64,000 nt of DNA. Source: Pseudacidovorax sp. (GTDB lineage Bacteria > Pseudomonadota > Gammaproteobacteria > Burkholderiales > Burkholderiaceae_C). The stretch covers positions 62,001 to 126,000 of the forward strand of contig NZ_JAGOPN010000004.1 of the NCBI RefSeq assembly GCF_017991995.1, in the 5' to 3' direction. The notes below the pieces were generated by a model. The model had not been told where the DNA came from, made no database searches, and saw only the letters and a list, made by a program, of their open reading frames with translations. This document shows, in pieces, positions 7,972 through 16,223 of the stretch (position 1 is its first letter; every line of letters begins with the position of its first letter). The position numbers and the translations under genes were made by a program.

Positions 7972-8899
7972 GCGGCGCGACCGCTGTCGCCGCACCGGCG
8001 TCGCGCACGCCTGGCAGGGCGCGCAGGTGGGTGGCGATGGCCTCGATGGCATGGCGCACCTTGGCCGGCTGGCCGTCGCGCTGCGGCGTCACGGCCCACA
8101 CGGGCAGGGCGGGCGGCTGCCACTGCGGCAGCACGGGCACCAGGCGGCCGGCCTGCAGGTCGTCTTCCACGTCCGCCCGAACCGCCAGCACCAGACCCAG
8201 ACCGCTGGTGGCCATCTGGTGCAGGCTGAGCTGGTTGTTGCTGGTCACGCGCACGGGCAGGGTGTGCTCGGCCAGAGCCCCGGCCGGGCCGGTGAGCGAA
8301 AGCGCCAGCGTGCGGCCGTCGCGCGGGGCGCCCACCCATTGATGAGCGGGCAGGTCCGCCGGCGTGTGCGGCACGCCGGCCGCGGCCAGGTAGCCCGGCG
8401 CGGCGCAGATCAGGCTCTGGAAGTCGCACAGCCGCCGTGCCGCCCAGCCCGAATCGGGCAGCCGGCCGGCGCGCAGGGCCAGGTCGATGCGCGCGTCCAC
8501 CAGGTCGATCATGGCGTCGTCGACCTGCAGCCGCAGCTGCAGCGCGGCATGGGCCGCCAGGAGGGGCGCCAGCGCGGGCGCCAGATGCCGGGCAAAGCCC
8601 ACGGGCGCCGAGACGCGCAGTTCGCCTTCCGGCGCCTCGCGCGCCAGCGCGAGCTGGGCGCGGGCCAGTTCGGCCGCCTCGACCATGCGCTGGCAGTGGG
8701 TGGCAAAGCGCGCGCCGGCATCGGTGAGTGTCAGCTTGCGCGTGGTGCGGTGGAGCAGGGTGACGCCGTGGGCCTGCTCCAGCGCGCGCAGCTGCTGGCT
8801 CACGGCCGAGGTGCTCACGCCCAGGCGGCGGGCGGCGGCGCTGAAGGAGCCGCTGCGCACCACCTCGGCGAAGAGCGCGAGCCGCTTGAGGTCGTCCAT
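7958..8899 (-). CDS. LysR family transcriptional regulator
   Basis: The 313-residue protein has the N-terminal LysR helix-turn-helix (LKRLALFAEVVRSGSFSAAARRLGVSTSAVSQQLRALE, about residues 4-40) and a periplasmic-binding-like effector domain. It is divergent from the NAD(P)-binding oxidoreductase gene at 9023, the usual arrangement of a LysR regulator and its target. The stop codon lies inside the end of the amidohydrolase gene, so the two transcripts converge. Inducer unknown. Confidence 0.9.
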   Translation of the reverse strand: MDDLKRLALFAEVVRSGSFSAAARRLGVSTSAVSQQLRALEQAHGVTLLHRTTRKLTLTDAGARFATHCQRMVEAAELARAQLALAREAPEGELRVSAPVGFARHLAPALAPLLAAHAALQLRLQVDDAMIDLVDARIDLALRAGRLPDSGWAARRLCDFQSLICAAPGYLAAAGVPHTPADLPAHQWVGAPRDGRTLALSLTGPAGALAEHTLPVRVTSNNQLSLHQMATSGLGLVLAVRADVEDDLQAGRLVPVLPQWQPPALPVWAVTPQRDGQPAKVRHAIEAIATHLRALPGVRDAGAATAVAPLSAA

Positions 8900-8917
8900 T
8901 GTGAAGCTGGGCTGAAT

Positions 8918-8942
8918 GAAGTTGTCTGGATTCTCAGACTTC
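8918..8942. promoter_or_regulatory. Imperfect dyad in the LysR/oxidoreductase divergent region
   Basis: GTCTG and CAGAC form an inverted repeat with a 6-base spacer (8924-8939), flanked by GAAG and TTC. It sits 20-45 bases upstream of the lysR start and could be the regulator's site. The match to a T-N11-A box is imperfect. Confidence 0.3.
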
Positions 8943-9022
8943 TGGCTGGATCGTGAAGTCCATAAGCTTCAGGACATCGTCATCCACACGGTGCCTCTCG
9001 CGCGCCATGAAAGGAAAGAACC

Positions 9023-9679
9023 ATGAACGTCGCCCTGATCGGCGCCACCGGCTTCGTCGGTGCCGCCCTGCTCGAAGAACTGCTCGCCCGCGGACATCAG
9101 GTCCGCGCGCTGGCGCGCACGCCGTCCAAGCTGGCCGCGCGTGCTGGCCTGACGGTCGTCCAGGCCGATGTGCTGGATGCCGCCCAGGTCGCCAAGGCCG
9201 TGGCTGGCAGCGACGCCGTCGTCAGCGCCTTCAACCCGGGCTGGGAGCACCCCGACCTGTACAACCAGTTCCTCGCCGGCAGCAAGGCCATCGCCGAGGG
9301 TGCGAAGCAGGCCGGCGTGAAGCGCCTGATCGCCGTCGGCGGCGCGGGCAGCCTGTTCGTGGCGCCCGGCGTGCAACTGGTTGACACACCCGAGTTCAAG
9401 AACCATGTGCCGGCCAACGTGGTGCCGGGCGCCCAGGCCGCGCGCGACGAACTCACGCGGCTGCAGAAGGAAGAGGGCGCGCTCGACTGGACCTTCGTCT
9501 CGCCCGCGCCGATGCTGGCGCCCGGCGAGCGCACGGGCCGCTACCAGTTCGGCGGCGACGCCGTGCCGATGAAGGACGGCCAACTGGCCGGTATCACTTC
9601 GGCCGACCTGGCTGCGGCCATCGTTGACGTGCTGGAGCAGGGCCGCTACGTGCGCGAACGCTTCGTCGCGTACTCCTGA
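9023..9679 (+). CDS. NAD(P)-binding oxidoreductase (atypical SDR, NAD(P)H-binding family)
   Basis: The 218-residue protein starts with the Rossmann motif GATGFVG (residues 7-13) and continues like the YwnB/BVR-B-like NAD(P)H-binding proteins: RALARTPSKL after the second strand, VVSAFNPGW, and VGGAGSLFVAPGVQLVDTP. These are soluble reductases of mostly unknown substrate. The ribosome site AAAGGAAAG lies just before the ATG. It is probably controlled by the divergent LysR protein. Confidence 0.85.
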   Translation: MNVALIGATGFVGAALLEELLARGHQVRALARTPSKLAARAGLTVVQADVLDAAQVAKAVAGSDAVVSAFNPGWEHPDLYNQFLAGSKAIAEGAKQAGVKRLIAVGGAGSLFVAPGVQLVDTPEFKNHVPANVVPGAQAARDELTRLQKEEGALDWTFVSPAPMLAPGERTGRYQFGGDAVPMKDGQLAGITSADLAAAIVDVLEQGRYVRERFVAYS

Positions 9680-9701
9680 CCCGGCTGCGGCCGCGGCGCC
9701 C

Positions 9702-10331
9702 TCAGCGCACCAGCGGATTGGGCGTGGGCGCCTCCACCCGGCGCAGCAGGTTGCGGTCGGTGTGGTGGAACGGCTCGGCCTGGCCCGCGATCTGCAGCAC
9801 CGTGTCCTCTTCGTAACCCCAGGTGCCGTCGTCGTTGATCGTCACCTTGATGCGGAATTCGGTGGTGCGGAAGGCCTCCTGCAGGAAGGGCGCGGAGCAG
9901 ATGCCCCAGGTCTCCAGCCCCTGCGTCGCGACCAGCTCGAAGCTGCGCGCATCGGCGGCCACGGTGCCGGCCGCCATCGCCACCTGGCCGCGCGGGATGG
10001 TCAGGGTGTGCATCACGCAGCCGGTGGCGGGCTCCCACAGCCAGTAGCCCACCTGCTCGTGGTAGGTCTTGACCTGGTCGGGCTTGGTGATGTGCGTGTG
10101 GTAGCGCAGGCCATAGAGCAGCTGGGGCCCGTTGGTCACCGGGTCGATGGGCTGCAGGCTGATGCGCTCGACGAAGGCCTGCTTCTTCGGCCCTTCGGCC
10201 TTGGGCTTGACGTCGAGCCCGCGGGTGCCCTCCCACACGCCGGCCATGGGCCCGAGCGGGCCCAGGTTGGCCAGGGTGTGCAGGTCGACGTCGCGGGGTT
10301 CGGTGTAGATGTCGCGGGCGGGAGCGTTCAT
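9702..10331 (-). CDS. Nitrobindin-like heme-binding beta-barrel protein
   Basis: The 209-residue protein has the hallmark GVWEGTRGLDVKP near residue 33, corresponding to the GTWEG motif of the THAP4/nitrobindin family, small beta-barrels that bind heme and react with NO or peroxynitrite. The C-terminal PFHHTDRNLLRRVE region contains His residues where the proximal heme ligand is expected. It has no signal peptide, so it is cytoplasmic. It is longer than minimal nitrobindins (about 160 residues). Heme binding is family-based and not proven here. Confidence 0.7.
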   Translation of the reverse strand: MNAPARDIYTEPRDVDLHTLANLGPLGPMAGVWEGTRGLDVKPKAEGPKKQAFVERISLQPIDPVTNGPQLLYGLRYHTHITKPDQVKTYHEQVGYWLWEPATGCVMHTLTIPRGQVAMAAGTVAADARSFELVATQGLETWGICSAPFLQEAFRTTEFRIKVTINDDGTWGYEEDTVLQIAGQAEPFHHTDRNLLRRVEAPTPNPLVR

Positions 10332-10419
10332 GGCGTTTGTCGTGTTGCGGACGGAAAAGCGGCCGGGACTGTAGCGCGAGCACGCCCCGTGCCCGCCGCG
10401 ACCTGCCCATGTCCTGTGA

Positions 10420-10535
10420 TCGAACGGCCGCGGAGCAGGCCATGCGCGAACATCCGCGGAACCGGCTCCGCCGGGCCGCAGGTTGTGCCCCCTCGAAGGG
10501 AGGAGGCGGAGCGCGAAGCGCGCAGCCTGGGGGTG
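10420..10535 (-). repeat. Dispersed intergenic repeat, copy B (inverted)
   Basis: Read on the minus strand, this carries the same blocks as copies A and C, including GGCCTGCTCCGCGGCC. Its inner hairpin is CCGGC-GGA-GCCGG where A and C have CTGGC/GCCAG, a compensating pair of changes. It lies between the rhodanese gene and the nitrobindin-like gene. Confidence 0.75.
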
Positions 10536-10538
10536 AGC

Positions 10539-10976
10539 TCAACCTTGTTTCCAGGGCAGGCCGCGCTTGCGCCAGCCGCCCTTGTTGCCCCTGTGGCCGT
10601 CGGCGTCCGGGTCGCCCTCGAAGCCTTCGAGGATGTTGTAGGCTTCGATGCCCAGCTCGGTGGCGCGCCGGGCCGCGGCCACGGAGCGCACGCCGCTGCG
10701 GCACAGCAGCACCACCTTGCCGCCCGGCGGCACGGCCGCGCGCAGGGCCTCGTCGAAGCCGGCGTTCATCGCCATGCCGGGCCACTGCTTCCAGGCTACA
10801 GCCACGGCGCCGGGGACGAAGCCCACCCATTCGCGCTCGGCGTCGGTGCGCACGTCCACCAGCACGGCCTGGCCGGTGGTCATCCAGCGGGCGGCGAGTT
10901 CGGGCGTCACGTCGCCCGCATAGCCCTCGGCGGGGCGGGGCTGGTTGTCATCGTGGGAGGCAGGGGCTTGGGTCAT
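10539..10976 (-). CDS. Single-domain rhodanese-like sulfurtransferase
   Basis: The 145-residue protein has one rhodanese domain. The active-site loop LCRSGVRS puts the persulfide-forming Cys at about residue 92, and the DVRTDAEREWVGFVPGAVAV segment is the CH2A-type motif. The C-terminal DADGHRGNKGGWRKRGLPW is typical of a Burkholderiales subgroup of single-domain rhodaneses. It is probably cytoplasmic and moves sulfane sulfur to thiols or cyanide. A dispersed repeat copy follows the gene. Confidence 0.88.
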   Translation of the reverse strand: MTQAPASHDDNQPRPAEGYAGDVTPELAARWMTTGQAVLVDVRTDAEREWVGFVPGAVAVAWKQWPGMAMNAGFDEALRAAVPPGGKVVLLCRSGVRSVAAARRATELGIEAYNILEGFEGDPDADGHRGNKGGWRKRGLPWKQG

Positions 10977-11089
10977 GGTCGGCAGTCCGGAAAAAGGGCG
11001 GCTGCTATTGTTCCTCCAAGCCCGCGGACCGCGCCGCCGCGGTCCTTTCCCGCCAACGCCTTGCGCCTGCCGCGCGTTGAAAGCCCACC

Positions 11090-11464
11090 ATGCCGAACCG
11101 CCCCTGCCGACCTCTCATGCCTGCGCTGCTGGCCGTCTTCATGGCCGGAGGCGCCACGCTCGCCACGGCGCAGAGCACCGACACCCGCAAGCCCGGACCC
11201 TTCGAGCGCGCCCAGCAGCAGCGTTACGCCAACACGCCGTCGATGCGGGCGATCCAGCAGGGGGCGGACTTCAACACCCAGCAGCCGCCACCGCCGGTGG
11301 TGCCGTCTCCGCCGCCGCGCTGGCACCCGCACCGGCCGCCCGTGGTGATCTACGAGGACAGCCGCTACGCCCCCTGGGGCAATGCGCCCGAGGCTGCACC
11401 GCAGCGCCCCGCCAGCCGGCAGGACACGCCGCAGATCTGGTACGGCGGGCCGCTGCAGCAATAG
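11090..11464 (+). CDS. Small proline-rich secreted protein of unknown function
   Basis: I do not recognise a family. The 124-residue product has a signal-like segment (PALLAVFMAGGATLATAQ, likely cut after about residue 28) and then a hydrophilic, Pro/Gln-rich mature part with runs such as QPPPPVVPSPPP and several Trp/Tyr residues near the end. A start at 11117 would give a more compact signal peptide. It is 54 bases upstream of the glutathione reductase gene on the same strand. The product is likely periplasmic. Confidence 0.6.
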   Translation: MPNRPCRPLMPALLAVFMAGGATLATAQSTDTRKPGPFERAQQQRYANTPSMRAIQQGADFNTQQPPPPVVPSPPPRWHPHRPPVVIYEDSRYAPWGNAPEAAPQRPASRQDTPQIWYGGPLQQ

Positions 11465-11518
11465 CCAACGCCCGCCTTGGCTACAGTGGCGCCTCCTGCA
11501 ACCCTGGAGACGCGCCGC

Positions 11519-12892
11519 ATGGCCTCGTCCACCCCTTCCTTCGACTTCGACCTCTTCGTCATCGGCGGCGGCAGCGCCGGCGTGCGCGCAGCCCGCATGG
11601 CCGGCCAGCGGGGCGCCCGTGTGGCCCTGGCCGAATGTGCCGAGCTGGGCGGCACCTGCGTCAACGTCGGCTGCATTCCCAAGAAGCTCTACAGCTACGC
11701 GGCCGGCTATGCCGAGGCCTTCGAGGAGGCGCCGGGCTATGGCTGGCACATCGACAGCGCGCCGCGCTTCGACTGGGGCCGGCTCAAGACCGCGCGTGCC
11801 AAGGAGATCCACCGGCTCAACGGCGTCTACCAGGGCCTGCTCGACGGCGCCCGGGTCACGCTGCTGCGCGGCTGGGCGCAGCTGGTGGACGGCCACACGG
11901 TGCAGATCGAGGGTCAGCGCCACACCGCGCGCCATGTGCTGATCGCCACCGGCGGCGCGCCCTTCCTGCCCGACGTGCCTGGCAAGGAACTGGTGAAGAT
12001 CTCCGACGCCATGTTCGACCTGCCGGCCTTTCCACGCCGGCTGATGGTGATCGGCGGCGGCTACATCGGCTGCGAGTTCGCCTCCATCTTCCGCGGCCTG
12101 GGCGCGGAGGTGACGCTGCTGCACCGCGGCGCCCACATCCTCAACGGCTTCGACCATGACGTGCGCGAGTTCCTGGCCCGCGAGATGGGCCGCGCCGGCA
12201 TCGACCTGCGCATGAACCAGGAGGCCGCGTCCTTCACGAGGGGCGAGGGCGGCGAGATCGTCGCCACGCTGGCGCGCGGCCAGCGGGTGGCGGCCGATGT
12301 GGTACTGGTGGCCACGGGCCGCCGGCCGCTCACGGCTGGCATGGGCCTGGAGGAAGCGGGCGTCAAGCTCGACGAACGCGGCGCCGTGGTGGTCGATGCC
12401 GAATACCGCAGCAGCGTGCCTTCGGTGCTGGCCATCGGCGACGTCTCCACGCGTCTGCAGCTCACGCCGGTGGCGCTGGCCGAGGCCATGGTGGTGGTGG
12501 ATCGCCTGTTCGGCGAAGGCCGCCGCACGATGGACTACGAGTACATCCCGACCGCCGTCTTCACCCACCCCAGCGTGGGCACCTGCGGCCACACCGAGAT
12601 GGAGGCGCGCAGCCGGTTCGGCGAGGTGCGCATCTTCAACAGCGAGTTCAAGCCGCTGCGCCACACGCTCTCCGGCCGCGGCGAGCGCTGCTTCATGAAG
12701 CTGGTGGTGGATGCGAAGAGCGACCGTGTGGTCGGGCTGCACATGGTGGGCGCGGACGCGGGCGAGATCGTGCAGGGCTTCGCGGTGGCCATGCGCGCCG
12801 GTGCCACCAAGGCCGACTTCGACCGCACCATCGGCATCCATCCGACGGCGGCAGAAGAGTTCGTGACGATGCGCGAGCCCACGGTCGGCTGA
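11519..12892 (+). CDS. gor: Glutathione-disulfide reductase
   Basis: The 457-residue flavoprotein reduces oxidised glutathione with NADPH in the cytoplasm. It has the FAD motif GGGSAG, the redox pair in GGTCVNVGC (Cys 47 and Cys 52), the NAD(P) motif GGGYIG with downstream Arg typical of NADPH use, and the C-terminal HPTAAEEFVTMR carrying the catalytic His-Glu pair. The length fits bacterial Gor. ATG 11519 (MASSTPSFDFDLFVIGGG) has GGAG about ten bases upstream. The gene precedes amn on the same strand. Confidence 0.95.
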   Translation: MASSTPSFDFDLFVIGGGSAGVRAARMAGQRGARVALAECAELGGTCVNVGCIPKKLYSYAAGYAEAFEEAPGYGWHIDSAPRFDWGRLKTARAKEIHRLNGVYQGLLDGARVTLLRGWAQLVDGHTVQIEGQRHTARHVLIATGGAPFLPDVPGKELVKISDAMFDLPAFPRRLMVIGGGYIGCEFASIFRGLGAEVTLLHRGAHILNGFDHDVREFLAREMGRAGIDLRMNQEAASFTRGEGGEIVATLARGQRVAADVVLVATGRRPLTAGMGLEEAGVKLDERGAVVVDAEYRSSVPSVLAIGDVSTRLQLTPVALAEAMVVVDRLFGEGRRTMDYEYIPTAVFTHPSVGTCGHTEMEARSRFGEVRIFNSEFKPLRHTLSGRGERCFMKLVVDAKSDRVVGLHMVGADAGEIVQGFAVAMRAGATKADFDRTIGIHPTAAEEFVTMREPTVG

Positions 12893-12968
12893 GGGTGCGC
12901 CGGGCCGCGCGCCGGACGTCGGCGACCGCAGGCCACGGAAGCGTCATGAGGCGCTGGCATGTGCATTG

Positions 12969-12974
12969 CAAAAT
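12969..12974 (+). promoter_or_regulatory. -10-like hexamer of a candidate leaderless promoter (amn)
   Basis: CAAAAT lies six bases before the amn ATG and there is no clear ribosome site, so transcription would begin at or next to the start codon. No convincing -35 was seen. Confidence 0.35.
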
Positions 12975-12980
12975 GCCCGC

Positions 12981-14498
12981 ATGCCCTACATGCCGCCATT
13001 CATCGCCCCCACCCGCTTCACCGACCCCGACGCGGCGCTGGCCCAGGTGCAGCGCATCTACCAGGAGGGCCTGGCGCACCTGCGCGAGTCGATGCAGCGC
13101 TTCGTGGCCGGCGAGACCCTGCCCGGCCGGGTGCGGGCCTGCTACCCCTTCGTGCGGGTGCACACCCACACCAACACGCGCTATGCCACGCCTGCCACCT
13201 CGGGCCTGAGCTACGGCTTCGTGGCCGGTCCGGGGCGCTACGAGACCACGCTGAGCCGCCCCGACCTGTTCGCCCGCTACTACCGCGAGCAGTTCCGGCT
13301 GATCCTCGCCAACCACCAGATCGAACTCGAGATCGGCACCGGCAGCGAACCGATCCCGATCCACTTCTCCTTCGCCGAGAACGAGCACATCGAGGGCAAC
13401 CTGAGCGCCGAGCGCCGCGCCCTGATGCGCGATGTCTTCGACCTGCCGGACCTGGGCGCCATGGACGACGGCATCGCCAACGGCACGCACATGACGCGTC
13501 CCGGCGAGGCAGAGCCGCTGTCGCTCTTCACCGCCGCGCGGGTCGACTATTCGCTGCAGCGCCTGCGCCACTACACGGGCACGGCGCCGGAGTGGTTCCA
13601 GAACTTCGTGCTCTTCACCAACTACCAGTTCTACATCGACGAGTTCGTGCGCCTGGGCCATGAGGCGATGGACGACGAGGCGAGCGAATACATCGCCTTC
13701 GTCGAGCCGGGCAACGTGGTCACCCGCCGCCGCGGCCTCACGGCCGAGCAGTCGGGCGACCTCGCCGAGCGCATCGGCGCCATGCAGGGCACGCCGCCCG
13801 GGCGGCTGCCGCAGATGCCGGCCTACCACCTGGTGCGCGCCGACCGCAGCGGCATCACCATGGTCAACATCGGCGTGGGTCCGGCCAATGCCAAGAACAT
13901 CACCGACCACATTGCCGTGCTGCGTCCGCACGCCTGGATGATGCTGGGCCACTGCGCCGGCCTGCGCAACACGCAGCAGCTCGGCGACTACGTGCTGGCA
14001 CATGCTTACGTGCGCGAGGACCATGTGCTGGACGAGGAACTGCCGCTGTGGGTGCCCATTCCCGCGCTGTCGGAGATCCAGCTCGCGCTGGAGCAGGCCG
14101 TGGCCGAGGTCACCGGCTGCAGCGGTGCCGAGCTCAAGGCCATCATGCGCACCGGCACCGTGGCCACCACCGACAACCGCAACTGGGAGCTGCTGCCGGG
14201 CAACGAGCCCCAGCGCCGCTTCAGCCAGAGCCGCGCCGTGGCGCTGGACATGGAAAGCGCCACCATCGCCGCCAACGGCTTCCGCTTCCGCGTGCCCTAC
14301 GGCACCCTCCTGTGCGTCAGCGACAAGCCGCTGCACGGCGAGATCAAGCTGCCCGGCATGGCCAACCACTTCTACCGCGAGCGGGTGGAGCAGCATCTGC
14401 GCATCGGCATGAAGGCCATCGACATCCTGCGAGTGGAAGGCACCACGCGCCTGCACAGCCGCAAGCTGCGCAGCTTTGCGGAGGTGGCGTTCCAGTAG
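12981..14498 (+). CDS. amn: AMP nucleosidase
   Basis: The 505-residue enzyme hydrolyses AMP to adenine and ribose 5-phosphate, regulating the adenylate pool. It has the Amn N-terminal domain (FTDPDAALAQVQRIY; YPFVRVHTHTNTRYATPATS; SYGFVAGPGRYETTLSRPD) and a C-terminal phosphorylase-like domain (INIGVGPANAKNITDHIAVLRPHAWMM region; LDMESATIAANGFRFRVPYGT with the Met-Glu nucleoside contact). E. coli Amn is 484 residues, so the length fits. ATG 12981 (MPYMPPFIAPTRF) is chosen. The start lacks a Shine-Dalgarno and has a -10-like hexamer six bases upstream. Confidence 0.95.
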   Translation: MPYMPPFIAPTRFTDPDAALAQVQRIYQEGLAHLRESMQRFVAGETLPGRVRACYPFVRVHTHTNTRYATPATSGLSYGFVAGPGRYETTLSRPDLFARYYREQFRLILANHQIELEIGTGSEPIPIHFSFAENEHIEGNLSAERRALMRDVFDLPDLGAMDDGIANGTHMTRPGEAEPLSLFTAARVDYSLQRLRHYTGTAPEWFQNFVLFTNYQFYIDEFVRLGHEAMDDEASEYIAFVEPGNVVTRRRGLTAEQSGDLAERIGAMQGTPPGRLPQMPAYHLVRADRSGITMVNIGVGPANAKNITDHIAVLRPHAWMMLGHCAGLRNTQQLGDYVLAHAYVREDHVLDEELPLWVPIPALSEIQLALEQAVAEVTGCSGAELKAIMRTGTVATTDNRNWELLPGNEPQRRFSQSRAVALDMESATIAANGFRFRVPYGTLLCVSDKPLHGEIKLPGMANHFYRERVEQHLRIGMKAIDILRVEGTTRLHSRKLRSFAEVAFQ

Positions 14499-14510
14499 CA
14501 GCCCGCCGGT

Positions 14511-15461
14511 TCAGGCCGCTGGCGTGAGCCAGTGGCCCGTGCCTTCCAGGTACGGCGAAGGCCGGGCGCTGCTCCAGCGCAGCGGCAGCGCCCCGCGTCG
14601 GCGCCAGCCGCTGACGATCAGCAGGCGCAGCACGCGGTCGACGCCCTCGAAGCCCAGTGCCTCGGGCGTGCCCGTCAGTACCTCTGCGCGCGCGGACAGC
14701 TGCAGCAGGTCGCCCCGCTCGAAGTCCACGAAGAGCAGTCCTGCCCACGGGTGCAGCAGCAGGTTGCCCAGGGTGTTGAAGAAGCGGTTGCCGTCGAAGT
14801 CCGGCACCGCCAGGTTGCCGTCCGCCGCCACTTGCACGAAGCCCGGCCGGCCGCCGCGGTGGGATACGTCCACGCCCTCGGCTGGCCGGGTCGGGTCGGT
14901 GGCATGCGGATGCGCGCTGGCGATGAACAGGGTGTCGGCCTGGGCGATCAGCGCGCGGGCGGACGCATCGAGGCCGGTCAGCGCCTCAGCCGCGGGCGGC
15001 GTGTGCGCAACGGTGTGCGGCGATGCTTCACGGGCCTGGATGTAGCGCGGGCAGTTGCCGAAGCTCTGGCCCACGGCCAGCTCGAAGCCCGCGGCGTCGA
15101 CGGCAGTCACCTGGCCGTTGAGCCGGTTGCGCCGCCGCGTGTGCGGCTCGATGCCGAGCAGGCCCAGTGGCGCGTCCGGCCGCAGTGCCGTCGCCATCGG
15201 GTCGGCGCCATCGGGCAGGGCGTCGATGCGCAGTCGGCGCGGATCGGGTGACTGCATGAAGCCCGGCGCGCCGGTCAGCAGGCTGGCCCAAGGGCGCTGA
15301 CGTTCGTCCAGGCTACCCACCACCACGAACGGCAATTGCGCGAAGAAGTCGCGGTGCTGCTGCGGCATGTGGTCGCGGATCACGCGCGGCCCCAGGGCGG
15401 CGAGCTGGGCATCCACGCCCTCCTGGCGTTGCAGGGCGATCTCGCCATCGTGGAAGGTCAT
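14511..15461 (-). CDS. Pyridoxamine 5'-phosphate oxidase-like flavin-binding protein
   Basis: The 316-residue protein is a two-part PNPOx-like split barrel (RDFFAQLPFVVVGSLDERQRPWASLLTG in the first half; ADTLFIASAHP and GFVQVAADGNLAVPDFDGNRFFNTLGNLLLHPWAGLLFVDF in the second). The family binds FMN or F420-type cofactors and is often annotated only as a flavin-nucleotide-binding protein. GGAGGGA precedes the ATG at 15461, 18 bases after the end of the glutathione S-transferase gene, so the two form an operon. Reaction unknown. Confidence 0.8.
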   Translation of the reverse strand: MTFHDGEIALQRQEGVDAQLAALGPRVIRDHMPQQHRDFFAQLPFVVVGSLDERQRPWASLLTGAPGFMQSPDPRRLRIDALPDGADPMATALRPDAPLGLLGIEPHTRRRNRLNGQVTAVDAAGFELAVGQSFGNCPRYIQAREASPHTVAHTPPAAEALTGLDASARALIAQADTLFIASAHPHATDPTRPAEGVDVSHRGGRPGFVQVAADGNLAVPDFDGNRFFNTLGNLLLHPWAGLLFVDFERGDLLQLSARAEVLTGTPEALGFEGVDRVLRLLIVSGWRRRGALPLRWSSARPSPYLEGTGHWLTPAA

Positions 15462-15479
15462 GGTGCGTCCCTCCGGCGC

Positions 15480-16141
15480 TCAGGCCAGCAGGCCGATCCG
15501 CGAGCGCGGCATGGGCAGGAAGCCCGGCAGGGCCTCGATGCGGGCCAGCCAGGCCCGCACCTGCGGATAGGCGTCCAGCGCCACATGGCCTTCCGGCGCG
15601 AGGGCCCATAGGCGTAGTGGGCAATGTCCGCCAGGGTGGGGCGGGCGGCGGCCAGGAAGTCCTGCGTGGCCAGGTGGGCGTCCATCACCTGCAGCAGGGC
15701 ATGCGCCCGGGCCACCGCGGCCTCGTCCGTGGGACGGCCCATCAGCAGGGCGATGCGCGCGGCGGCCGGGCCGAACGCCAGGGGCCCCGCTGCCAGCGAC
15801 AGCCAGCGTTGCACCCGGGCGGTGCCAACCGGGTCGGCCGGCAGCCACAGGGTCGGATCGGGCGCATACCGGGCGTTGAGGTACACGAGGATGGCGTTGG
15901 AGTCCGCCAGCACCACGTCGCCGTCCTGCAGCACGGGCACCTGGCCGAAGCGGTTCATCGCCAGGAAGGCCGGACGCTTGTGCTCGCCGGCCTTCAGGTC
16001 CACGACCTGGCTGCGCCAGGGCAGGCCCAGCAGCGACAGGAACAGGCGCACGCGATGCGCATGGCCCGAGAGCGGGGCATCGTGGAGCACGAGGGCAGGG
16101 GCGGCCGAGGCCGGCTCGGAGGCGGGGGTGTGTTCAGGCAT
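15480..16141 (-). pseudogene. Glutathione S-transferase gene with a frameshift
   Basis: From the ATG at 16141 the frame reads a normal GST: thioredoxin-fold N-terminus ([27 protein letters not shown], then [22 protein letters not shown]) and an alpha-helical domain up to [10 protein letters not shown] (about 15610). There it loses frame. The expected ending [20 protein letters not shown] through RIGLLA is intact in another frame and stops at 15480. One base is missing near 15606-15611. Without the shift the product would be about 220 residues, the family norm. It may be a real recent inactivation or a sequencing error. It is divergent from a LysR gene and upstream of the PNPOx-like gene. Confidence 0.8.
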
Positions 16142-16147
16142 GCGCCC

Positions 16148-16153
16148 ATTGTT
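16148..16153 (-). promoter_or_regulatory. -10-like hexamer of a candidate leaderless promoter (GST gene)
   Basis: On the minus strand AACAAT ends six bases before the GST start codon. The adjacent LysR-type box would overlap the -35 region. Confidence 0.35.
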
Positions 16154-16155
16154 TT

Positions 16156-16176
16156 TTGATACGGCCGACGGATCAA
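16156..16176. promoter_or_regulatory. LysR-type T-N11-A box between the GST and lysR genes
   Basis: TTGAT, 11 bases, then ATCAA form a perfect 5-bp dyad with the canonical LysR spacing. It lies in the 82-base divergent gap between the GST gene and the lysR gene at 16224, so it is the likely binding site of that regulator. Confidence 0.65.
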
Positions 16177-16211
16177 TGCGAATCCATGGAGGACATTGCT
16201 CCGCATTCCGG

Positions 16212-16217
16212 TGTAAT
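16212..16217 (+). promoter_or_regulatory. -10-like hexamer of a candidate leaderless promoter (lysR)
   Basis: TGTAAT ends six bases before the lysR ATG at 16224 and no ribosome site is seen. Confidence 0.35.
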
Positions 16218-16223
16218 CGCCGC

